Assembly (NCBI GenBank): GCA_902589825.1
Contig: CACIUL010000031.1
Location: 1-40,300 of the forward strand
Origin: an uncultured Verrucomicrobiota bacterium
GTDB taxonomy: Bacteria; Verrucomicrobiota; Verrucomicrobiia; Verrucomicrobiales; DEV007
Direction of reading: 5' to 3'
DNA length: 40,300 nucleotides
Below the pieces are notes generated by a model, which was not told the DNA's origin, searched no databases, and saw only the letters and a program-made list of their open reading frames with translations. The position numbers and the translations under genes were made by a program. This document shows positions 19,401 to 25,823 of this stretch, in pieces (the stretch's first letter is position 1; every line of letters starts with the position of its first letter).

Positions 19401-19461
19401 AGACAGCCTGTTGCGTGTCTGGACAGCTGCCGACAAGAAATTGCTCTTCAAGTTGCCCTGA
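16435..19461 (+). CDS. c-type cytochrome/WD40 repeat protein with inserted coiled coil
   Basis: 1008 residues. Signal peptide (about 1-22), then a Planctomycete-cytochrome-C domain (about 30-135, heme motif C50-V-A-C53-H54 with EEFMPPPG as probable ligand loop). WD40 repeats at about 145-460 are followed by a long coiled coil (about 465-708: strongly A/K/E-rich, many KKA/AEEA runs) and a second WD40 block (about 712-1005) with IAFSPDG and 'VKVWDFEAG'-type repeats. The two WD40 halves may form two propellers or one divided propeller. Start is GTG within the stop of the PPC gene. The heme domain suggests electron transfer, and the WD40 surface a docking role, outside the cytoplasm. No catalytic site can be assigned. 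Confidence 0.9.
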   Translation: MKIPVCYLLLFLPVSLTSTLRAAPLEVGPLTHQGAVSYAKHIAPVFKKSCVACHNASKAKAKLNLEDVPSMMKGSSDGPVLVPGKADESLLFLLAAHREEEFMPPPGNKSNAPNLNPEQLALLKLWIDQGAKDDDTLAAEREVKFSKMSERVKAIYSVALSPDNQYAAVGRGNRLFVYDLATGELSGELSDPGIADKGGAAHLDIVGSLAFNHDGLLASGGFRTIKLWRRPEGVLVETLEPVTGVPRSAVSASTGENALVGEESGLVRLYMLGGKGVKTFQGHAAAVTGVGFGSEDRLVTASLDKFLKVWTGPGEGDPKTIELPSPIHSMVVGRSGKLAACGCEDGVIRLVDLTAVAAGQEVKAGDGGMGFVELKGHQGAVVALRVFDGEGGQLLSAGADSTLRHWKINVSGGEQVKQIGNGSVARMIAVSSDGSRFASVSGNDTLKLWDGASGKLVIDAKTTWRAMRADKAAASALTVATKLGDERKKQFDAAEKKLKTDLETVKKAQEAEKTSQEARDKKMPEFRAAEENKMKTDSEVKAQEEAKVLAEAEVKKAEAGKADAQAQLKARSEEESKAQAAVKAASGEEEKTKADSLLSAAADARSKATEALKGLDDQVKKTKMQLAMTTNALKATQDAAKKAADEHAKQKKEFDEVERKYKEAVRNREVAGRFVTRAEEAKGLAQGKLDAAQKTLELRKAESEEAKKAAATAGSVLGAVEFSEDGSRVLASGDDGNLYSWAAKTGLPSRVINIGPGASVALCRAGKNVLSVKNDKSVKAWNLAPGWSLERTIGQTGDAKVIVDRVNSIAFSPDGNLLASGSGVPSRSGAINVWQVKDGKEVCRNTDSHSDTISAIAFSPDGSRIATSAADRFVKVFKTADASLERAFEGHTNHVLDVSWRADGLALASAGADHVVKVWDFEAGTQKQTVKGHSKAVSSVDFVGITETLLTGSGDKSVRLANQPLPDGGTFIHAAESSRDGSIIAAGGEDSLLRVWTAADKKLLFKLP

Positions 19462-19479
19462 GCCAGTGAGGCGGTTGAA
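19447..19479 (+). terminator. Weak stem-loop around the stop codon of the WD40 gene
   Basis: Arms TTCAA-G-TTGCC (19447-19457) and GGCGGTTGAA (19470-19479) can pair over 10 positions with one bulged G and two T:G wobbles; the TGA stop lies in the 12-base loop. No T tract follows. It may attenuate transcription into the DUF6807 gene or protect the mRNA end. Weak evidence. Confidence 0.3.
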
Positions 19480-19518
19480 TTGAATCCAAAGCAAGCCAAA
19501 AACCAACTTCCAGAACAG

Positions 19519-20421
19519 ATGATGAAAACAACAGTAACTTCGATTTTTTTCCTTACCGCTTCACTGCTTCACGCGGGATTCGAGATTAAGGAGATGCCAG
19601 GCAAACATATTGACATTCTCAATGAGGGTAAGGTCATGGCCCGCGTCATGACCGCGCATGACACAGCCAGCGCGGAGAGCCGGCATGAAACCTACAAGGT
19701 TTACACCCATGTTTTCGACGAAGCCGGAAAGGCTCCCATTACCAAGGGGGCTGGCGGACAGTTCACCCACCATCGGGGGATTTTCCTTGGTTGGTCAAAG
19801 ACGAGGTTTGACGGCAAGCAGGTGGATTCCTGGCACATGAAGGGCTGTGATCAGGTTTACCAGAAGATCCTCAGGCAGGAGGTCGGGGATGACAGTGCGT
19901 CTCTCACCATCCTGATACACTGGGTTGCTGCCGACGGGACAGCGTTTATTGAGGAGGAGCGCACGCAGGTGTTTCGGCCCGCCAAGGGCGAGGGAGCTTA
20001 CCTGCAGGTGAACTTTGACACGGTCCTTAAGGCCCCAAATGCGGAGGTGGAACTGAATGGAGATCCTGAACATGCAGGGTGCCAGTTTCGCCCGAGCAAT
20101 GAGGTGTCGAAGAACAAGTCAGCCAAGTATCTTTTTCATGAAGACACGATTAATCCCAAGAAAGAGAAGGATCTGCCGTGGGTGGCACTGAGCTTCAAGC
20201 TTGGGGACAAGGCTTACTTTGCCCAGCACATGAGCCATTCCTCCATCCCCAAGGGGAACACTTACTCCGCTTACCGGGACTACGGGCGTTTCGGCGCCTA
20301 CTTCGTGAAGAAGATCCCCAAGGGGGATTCCCTGCGGCTGTGCTACGGTTACCTGGTCGGGGCTGGGGAGATACCGAAGCGTTCCTATTTTGCTGAGCGT
20401 TATACGGCGTTTGCCAAGTAG
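19519..20421 (+). CDS. DUF6807 (PmoA-like) family secreted protein
   Basis: About 300 residues with a signal peptide (MKTTVTSIFFLTASLLHA). The body has the features of the DUF6807/'PmoA family' of PVC and Bacteroidota: HETYKVYTHVFDEAG, FTHHRGIFLGWS, a central beta-rich part with GDPEHAGCQFRPSNE, and a C-terminal YRDYGRFGAYFVKK. Despite the name it is not methane monooxygenase. It has a galactose-mutarotase-like beta-sandwich look and is common in carbohydrate-use loci; its reaction is unknown. The frame extends up to a TTG at 19480, but the signal peptide fits ATG 19519 or 19522, so I chose 19519. It is 57 bases after the WD40 gene, same strand, probably the last gene of the cluster. Confidence 0.85.
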   Translation: MMKTTVTSIFFLTASLLHAGFEIKEMPGKHIDILNEGKVMARVMTAHDTASAESRHETYKVYTHVFDEAGKAPITKGAGGQFTHHRGIFLGWSKTRFDGKQVDSWHMKGCDQVYQKILRQEVGDDSASLTILIHWVAADGTAFIEEERTQVFRPAKGEGAYLQVNFDTVLKAPNAEVELNGDPEHAGCQFRPSNEVSKNKSAKYLFHEDTINPKKEKDLPWVALSFKLGDKAYFAQHMSHSSIPKGNTYSAYRDYGRFGAYFVKKIPKGDSLRLCYGYLVGAGEIPKRSYFAERYTAFAK

Positions 20422-20452
20422 ATTGTCTTTACTGACTTTTTTAGTTGGTTTG

Positions 20453-20475
20453 CTGACCTTCCGGACCGGAAGCAG
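20453..20475. terminator. Bidirectional hairpin between DUF6807 and NRAMP-like genes
   Basis: CTTCCGG-A-CCGGAAG (20458-20472) is a perfect 7-bp dyad, extended by CTG/CAG across a 2-base bulge to 20453-20475. It lies between two convergent genes, 32 bases after one stop and 15 bases after the other. No T tract is adjacent in either direction. The likely role is a shared terminator. Confidence 0.5.
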
Positions 20476-20490
20476 GAGAAATGGTTAACT

Positions 20491-22287
20491 TCAGGTAGCA
20501 CCGGGGTTGCCGCCGCGTTTGGTGAGCAGTGCGGCGACACCAAAGGCGAGGATCAGTCCCGGTCCCCACCAGCCTATTTTTCCGTGCGAGGCCCATCCTG
20601 CACCGAGCGTGGCGATGAGAGTTGCTGTAACCATCAGGATGTTCCACCTCATGCGGGCAGATCCTTCCGGCCGGTTTTCTCCCATCAGGCTCTTTGAGTT
20701 CATCAGGCAGAGAAAGGTGATGTAGGCAATAGGAAGTAGCGTGAACCCGAACACCGAGGTGGGAATCACGAGATAGGCGCTGAGCTTGCCCCATGCTATT
20801 GGGCCGAAGAACCCGACAATTCCGGCAATGAGGCAACCAATTCTCCTGAGCTTTTCATCATTTGGCCGGTTCAGGGCTTCGCACAGGGCAAAGCCATTGA
20901 TGAGCATGAGAATAACAATGGTTGAGATCGCCATGGCCAGAACACCAAACCCGAACACATACTGGGCGACGGCAGCGCCGGTGAGGGGAGCCAGTGACCG
21001 GGCAAGTTCCCACTGGCTGGGACGCACTTCCATGAGTTCCAGCGTGGCATGCGCCTTTTTTTGCTCTGGCAGAGCCGTGTAGGTTGCCTTCAGTATCTGT
21101 TTTTTCTCATCGGCTCCAAGGGCGTCGAGCAGTGCCTGTTGCATCGTGGCCTGTATCTGTTTTTTCTCATCGGCTCCAAGGGCGTCGAGCAGTGCCTGTT
21201 CTAACTGTTGAATCTCTTTTTTCTCATTGGCTCCAAGGGCGTTGAAAGCGGCTTCGGCTATTTGCGGTTGAGCGGCCTCTCTAATCGTGGCACTTTTGGT
21301 GTAGTTATAATTCTCAGGGTTTGCGTGGAATTGGGTGGCCGTGGCGATGACGAGGCAACCGGTGGCGATCACAAAGGGGAGGAAGAGACCGGTGGAGAGA
21401 TCAAAGATGGCAAGCCCTCGATGTTCCTTGCCCCATTTCCTGCGCAGCATGGAATAGGGAAGGAGAAAAGTCATGTTGATGCCGACTGCCGTGCCGAAGG
21501 CAGTGATAATGGAGTCGCGTTGCTTGCCGACAATCTTGTCAGTCCATTCCTTTGCAGATCCAGCATCGAGTTTGTCGATCACGGTCTGGAAGCTTTCTGC
21601 CGGGTTAAATAGCGCGTTGAAATCTGGGATTAACCCTCCGAGAACAGCACCCCATTCCAGGTTGGAACTGTCGGCAAATGTCATGCGCAGGATGACGCCG
21701 ACGAAGGCGAGGACGATGAGGCCGACAAATATTTTAAGCACCCGCTCGAAGAGCAATACCCCCTTGCTGCCTTTGCCGTAGGAGAAAACAACCAGTGTGG
21801 CGACAACGAGAGCAAGAGTGGAGACAAGCAGGATGGGGAGCAGGCTGCCTTCCTTGCCTGAATCTGCAATCTGTGGGAAAATGTTTTCCGAAATAGCTCC
21901 GTAGGCGAGGTTGAACTGAGGAAGGCACCAGACCATGTTGGCAAGCATGGTCGCTCCCAACCAGCCCCACCCCAGAACCGGTGAGACGTGCTGATTGATT
22001 GCCTGGAAGGGGCGCTGGCCTGTGGAGAGGGTGACATAGGCGATCGCGCTCAGCATGATAATTCCAAGGATCATTGCCACCGGCTGAACCCACATGAAGT
22101 TGGTTCCGCCAATGGCGCCCAGTGACAGTGCGCCGATCAGGGAGCCTCCGCCGAGGGTAATGGCACTTTGCAACCATCCGGGGCCACAGAGCTTGGAGTA
22201 GGTCTTTAGCTTTGTCCCGGTGCCCTTGTCGGCGATTGAGGCGAGCAGTTCACGTTCCTTTTCAAGTGCGTTGTCTGGATCTGGCAT
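20491..22287 (-). CDS. NRAMP-like (Nramp family) transporter with internal repeat
   Basis: About 598 residues with some 11 hydrophobic segments. The N-terminal cytoplasmic tail is followed by GPGWLQSAITLGGGSLIGALS, the position of NRAMP TM1. The overall pattern matches the Nramp-type transporters annotated in planctomycetes and verrucomicrobia. However, the canonical metal-binding DPGN (TM1) and MPH (TM6) motifs are not present: the TM1 site reads LGGGS and the TM6 region reads GINMTFLLPYS. A hydrophilic loop of about 90 residues contains repeated ALLDALGADEKKQI units (see the repeat entry). The frame extends to 22413, but I chose ATG 22287 (MPDPDNALEKE), since the extra 42 residues resemble noise. 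It is divergent from the sulfatase at 22399. Substrate uncertain. Confidence 0.75.
   Translation of the reverse strand: MPDPDNALEKERELLASIADKGTGTKLKTYSKLCGPGWLQSAITLGGGSLIGALSLGAIGGTNFMWVQPVAMILGIIMLSAIAYVTLSTGQRPFQAINQHVSPVLGWGWLGATMLANMVWCLPQFNLAYGAISENIFPQIADSGKEGSLLPILLVSTLALVVATLVVFSYGKGSKGVLLFERVLKIFVGLIVLAFVGVILRMTFADSSNLEWGAVLGGLIPDFNALFNPAESFQTVIDKLDAGSAKEWTDKIVGKQRDSIITAFGTAVGINMTFLLPYSMLRRKWGKEHRGLAIFDLSTGLFLPFVIATGCLVIATATQFHANPENYNYTKSATIREAAQPQIAEAAFNALGANEKKEIQQLEQALLDALGADEKKQIQATMQQALLDALGADEKKQILKATYTALPEQKKAHATLELMEVRPSQWELARSLAPLTGAAVAQYVFGFGVLAMAISTIVILMLINGFALCEALNRPNDEKLRRIGCLIAGIVGFFGPIAWGKLSAYLVIPTSVFGFTLLPIAYITFLCLMNSKSLMGENRPEGSARMRWNILMVTATLIATLGAGWASHGKIGWWGPGLILAFGVAALLTKRGGNPGAT
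21093..21241 (-). repeat. 60-bp tandem repeat inside the NRAMP-like gene
   Basis: A 48-base stretch is repeated exactly at 21093-21140 and 21153-21200 (period 60 bases, 20 codons). A third, diverged copy follows about 57 bases further (T run at 21217-21222, then CTCATTGGCTCCAAGGGCG). The period keeps the frame and encodes repeated ALLDALGADEKKQI helices in a hydrophilic loop. The perfect identity of two copies points to a recent duplication. Confidence 0.9.
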
Positions 22288-22398
22288 TGGAGAAATCTTC
22301 TTGGTTCTTTCGAGATGCTGGAAATGATGGTCGATTCTTGGAAAGATAACAAGGCCGATATGATGGATTTGACGAGGCAGTACTAAGCAGGCAATGAT

Positions 22399-23838
22399 GT
22401 GCAGATGCAGCAATTACGCCTCTTTCTGACTGTTTTCGCCCTCAGCAGCTCTTTGACCGCGGTTGATGGGGCAGCAAACAAGCCGAATTTTATCCTGATT
22501 AACGTCGATGACCTGGGCTGGACTGACCTTGGCTGCTTTGGCAGTCAATTCTACGAGACGCCTCATTTAGACGGGTTGGCAGGCGAGGGCATGCGCTTTA
22601 CTGATGCCTATGCAGCCTGCGCGGTCTGTTCTCCGACAAGGGCGGCGATCATGACCGGGCGCTATCCGGCCCGTCTTGGGGTGACTGACTGGATCAGGGC
22701 ACGATTTCAGGGTGGTAAAATCCCTGCGAATAAGAAGAACCCTTCCCGCTGGGTTGGGGGCAAGGGCAACAAGGTGCTGTGTCCGGCAAACGCCCTTTGG
22801 ATGGAGTCTTCCGAGTTGACCATTGCCGAGCTTTTGAAAAGTGCTGGTTACCGGACCTGCCATATCGGAAAGTGGCACCTTGGTGCTGATGACTGGTATC
22901 CGGAGAAACAGGGGTTTGATGAGAACTACGGCGGGTGTGATTATGGCCAACCCCCCAGCTATTATGACCCTTTCAACAACAAGAGGCTGGAAGGCATTCA
23001 TGGGCTTCCCGGGCGGGAAAAGGGCCAGTATCTAACTGACCGTGAAGCAGATGAGGCGCTCGGGTTTATCAACCGAAACAAAGATCAGCCGTTTTTTCTC
23101 TACTTTGCCAATTATGCGGTTCATACGCCCATTCAGGCAAAGCAGTCGCTGATGGCCAAATACAAGGAAAAGGCCACGCAGGTAAAGCTCAGGCAGAAGA
23201 ATGCGGCGTATGCGACCATGGTTGAGAGCGTTGACCAGGCGGTGGGGCGTATTCGTGCCAAGCTTAAGGAACTGAAGATCTCCGAGAATACCGTCATCAT
23301 GTTCACTTCAGACAACGGAGGGTTGCTGGGGCCTACCAATAATGCGCCCTTGCGCTCGGGAAAGGGAAATCCCTATGAGGGGGGAATACGCGTGCCTCTC
23401 ATCGTTTACTGGCCGGGTGTGACCAGGGCAGGCGCAGTGAGCCCGGTTCCGGTAACCAGTGTTGATTATTTTCCCACCATCTGTGGGGCAGTCGGACTAA
23501 AGGCTCCTGATGGCCTCGCCATTGACGGGGTCGACCTGATGCCTGTCCTCAAGGGGGAGGATTCCCTGGGGAGGGAGGATCTGTTCTGGCATTTCCCGCA
23601 TTACCGGGGCCGCATCATGCCCTACAGCATCATTCGAAGCGGCAAATGGAAGTTGCTCAAGCGTTATGTCGGCAAGCCCTATGAGCTTTTTAACCTGGCT
23701 GAGGATATCGGTGAAAAGGAGGAGCTTGCCGAAAAGATGCCCGACAAGGTCAAGGAGCTTGATGCCAAGCTGGTGGAGTGGCTCAAGAAAACCGGGGCCA
23801 AGGTTCCCAAACCAAACCCGGATTACGCCGGCAAGTAG
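22399..23838 (+). CDS. Type I sulfatase (arylsulfatase A-like), secreted
   Basis: 479 residues: signal peptide (about 1-25), metal-binding NVDDLGWTDLG (D37, D38), and the formylglycine site C77-S-P-T-R. HIGKWHLG follows, then TSDNGG (metal ligand block) and GGIRVPLIVYWPG. These are the standard S1 sulfatase landmarks; C77 replaces Ser so an FGE-type activation is expected. Compared with the other sulfatase of the window it has an insertion between the active-site block and HIGKWH (about 95-140), which usually shapes substrate choice. The frame opens with GTG 22399, 7 bases after AGCAGG; ATG 22405 is an equally good start for the signal peptide. It is divergent from the NRAMP-like gene and convergent to cstA. 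Confidence 0.93.
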   Translation: MQMQQLRLFLTVFALSSSLTAVDGAANKPNFILINVDDLGWTDLGCFGSQFYETPHLDGLAGEGMRFTDAYAACAVCSPTRAAIMTGRYPARLGVTDWIRARFQGGKIPANKKNPSRWVGGKGNKVLCPANALWMESSELTIAELLKSAGYRTCHIGKWHLGADDWYPEKQGFDENYGGCDYGQPPSYYDPFNNKRLEGIHGLPGREKGQYLTDREADEALGFINRNKDQPFFLYFANYAVHTPIQAKQSLMAKYKEKATQVKLRQKNAAYATMVESVDQAVGRIRAKLKELKISENTVIMFTSDNGGLLGPTNNAPLRSGKGNPYEGGIRVPLIVYWPGVTRAGAVSPVPVTSVDYFPTICGAVGLKAPDGLAIDGVDLMPVLKGEDSLGREDLFWHFPHYRGRIMPYSIIRSGKWKLLKRYVGKPYELFNLAEDIGEKEELAEKMPDKVKELDAKLVEWLKKTGAKVPKPNPDYAGK

Positions 23839-23859
23839 GGGATCAGCAGCTTCTGCCCC
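23838..23859. terminator. Hairpin spanning the convergent stops of sulfatase and cstA
   Basis: GGGG (23838-23841) pairs with CCCC (23856-23859) and CAG (23844-23846) with CTG (23853-23855), with a 2-base bulge and a 6-base loop. The hairpin covers the last base of the sulfatase TAG and the TCA (stop of cstA, 23843-23845). The two genes are only 4 bases apart, so any terminator must lie inside coding sequence. Inferred bidirectional terminator. Confidence 0.4.
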
Positions 23860-25726
23860 CATCCTCTTGGGGTTCAGTCTTTGCCGGAAGGGCTGGCAGG
23901 GAGTCCTCGATGATTCCCTTTGCCTTGGGCCAGGCGATCAGGGCCTCAATCATCATCCAGACCTCAAGTGCCAGGGTGGCAAGCCCAATGAAGGCAAGAA
24001 GCAGTTTGCCCTGTGCAATCCATCCGGCGGGCTTGAAGAGTTCAATGCTCATGGCGATCCCAGGAAGAAGCAGCATAAACACGGCAGGGATGATAATGAA
24101 CCACATTGGCAGGTTGCGCCGGCGCATCCAGAACAGGATGACCAAAAAAGCAAGCCCGCCAAGAAGCTGGTTGGTGGCACCAAATAGCGGCCAGAGGTTG
24201 AGCCCGCCGGATCCGGGGCCCTTTGGACCGGGGCTTGCGGCCACACCGAAGGCGAGGATGACGGCGAAGATGGTTGCCCCGTGCCGGTTGGTAAGCCAGG
24301 TGAGGGGGTTGGCGCTCAGGGCGATGCCTGACTTGGGGGAAGCGGTTGGCTTGTTTTTATAAAGGGTTGCCGCAAGTTCCTGGATCACGTAGCGCTGCAG
24401 GCGGCAGGCGGTGTCGAGGGTGGTGGCGGCAAAGGATGCCACGAAGACCCCCATCAAGGCGATGGCAAAGCCGGGAGCAAGCCCGAGTGCCTTGAGAAAG
24501 TTGGCGGCGCCTTCCACAAAGGCCCCGATTTTAGCGGGCAATCCCTTTGCCCCGTCCCAGGACTCATAACGAGAAAGATAGGCTGATTCACCGCTGAATA
24601 TCCCCCCTTGTGCGTCCTTGATCCCAAGCCCGAGGCCGGCGACACAGGCAAGAATGACCAGAACGGCCAGGAACCCCTCCGTCAGCATGGAGCCATAGCC
24701 GACAAACTGGGCATCGCTTTCACAGCGCAGTTGCTTGGAACTGGTGCCGCTGGATACCAGGCAGTGAAAACCGCTGATGGCTCCACAGGCAATGGTAATA
24801 AACAGGAACGGGAAAATTGACGGAGCACCAGCCGGGGCGTTTTCTCCCATACGGAAGGCGGGAGCGATAATTTCCAGGTCCGGACGGGATCCCTCAATGG
24901 GTGCTCCTCCCCAAATTCCGGCGACAATCAAGCCAAGGACGACGAGTCCGATGGCGCTTAACAGCTGCAGGCTGTTGATGAAGTCCCGGGGCTGAAGCAG
25001 GGTCCAGACCGGTAACACGGAGGCGACATAGCAATAGATCAGCAAAACGACCACCCAGGTGAGGACCGGCCACGAGGAAAGGGTGGTGTTAATTTGCCCA
25101 AGTATTCCGGCATCGCCGAAATAAACGCTTAGATACATGATGCCCAGGGCAATGATGGAGGAGAGCAGGATGTTGCCACCCCTGCGGTGGATCATAATGC
25201 CGATAGCAAGGGCAATGGGGATTTGCAGCAGGCATGGGGCAATGGCTGCGGGATACATCTTGAATACCGCGGCAATCACCAAGCCAAAGATGGCCAGCAC
25301 GATGGTCAGGGCCATGAACAGGATGGAGAGGAACAGGATGCGGGTGCGCGGGGCCAGTACACGCCCTGCGATGTCTCCCACTGTCTGGCCGCGATTGCGC
25401 ATGGAGACGACCAGTGAACCGAAATCGTGCACGGCGCCGATCAGGATGGAGCCAAACAAGACCCAGAGCAGGGCGGGGACCCAGCCCCAGATGACTGCCA
25501 GTGCCGGGCCCACAATTGGTCCGGTGCCGGCAATCGAGGTGAAATGGTGACCGAAGATGATGCTCTTCTTGGTCGGCACATAGTCGATGTCATCCCGTAA
25601 CTCGACGCTTGGGACAGTCGCTTCAGGGTCAAGCCTGAAGATTTTGCGGGCAAGGAACTTACCGTAGGTGTGGTAGGCAATGAGGTATAGAATCAGGGCT
25701 CCTAGAGCGATTGCGAGTGTTTGCAT
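23843..25726 (-). CDS. cstA: CstA family carbon starvation protein / pyruvate-type transporter
   Basis: 627 residues, highly hydrophobic, with roughly 16 membrane segments. Landmarks of the CstA family: YHTYGKFLARKIF near the start, DYVPTKKSIIFGHHFTSIAGTGPIVGPALA (about 49-78), then GAVHDFGSLVVSMRNRGQ and later SGFHCLVSSGTSSKQL and TTLDTACRLQRYV. Known CstA members import pyruvate or peptides under carbon limitation. It is shorter than E. coli CstA (about 700) but typical for the shorter subgroup. ATG at 25726. No two-component regulators are next to it. It is divergent from the SLC13-type permease, 97 bases apart. Confidence 0.93.
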   Translation of the reverse strand: MQTLAIALGALILYLIAYHTYGKFLARKIFRLDPEATVPSVELRDDIDYVPTKKSIIFGHHFTSIAGTGPIVGPALAVIWGWVPALLWVLFGSILIGAVHDFGSLVVSMRNRGQTVGDIAGRVLAPRTRILFLSILFMALTIVLAIFGLVIAAVFKMYPAAIAPCLLQIPIALAIGIMIHRRGGNILLSSIIALGIMYLSVYFGDAGILGQINTTLSSWPVLTWVVVLLIYCYVASVLPVWTLLQPRDFINSLQLLSAIGLVVLGLIVAGIWGGAPIEGSRPDLEIIAPAFRMGENAPAGAPSIFPFLFITIACGAISGFHCLVSSGTSSKQLRCESDAQFVGYGSMLTEGFLAVLVILACVAGLGLGIKDAQGGIFSGESAYLSRYESWDGAKGLPAKIGAFVEGAANFLKALGLAPGFAIALMGVFVASFAATTLDTACRLQRYVIQELAATLYKNKPTASPKSGIALSANPLTWLTNRHGATIFAVILAFGVAASPGPKGPGSGGLNLWPLFGATNQLLGGLAFLVILFWMRRRNLPMWFIIIPAVFMLLLPGIAMSIELFKPAGWIAQGKLLLAFIGLATLALEVWMMIEALIAWPKAKGIIEDSLPALPAKTEPQEDGGRSC

Positions 25727-25823
25727 CTGGAGAAAACTTCGGTTTCTTAAAGTAAGTTGATTTGACGGGCGTCCTGTCAGTTGTTAGCCCCTCCCTGTTC
25801 TTCATATAGGAAAGAGACCCATC

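Noticed and set aside
18839-19506. Overlapping frames of 214 (+) and 198 (-) codons
   Set aside because: Shadows of the WD40 repeats; no recognisable domains and no independent start context.
22288-22413. N-terminal extension of the NRAMP-like frame to 22413
   Set aside because: The added 42 residues look like non-coding translation, and ATG 22287 gives the usual soluble N-terminus.
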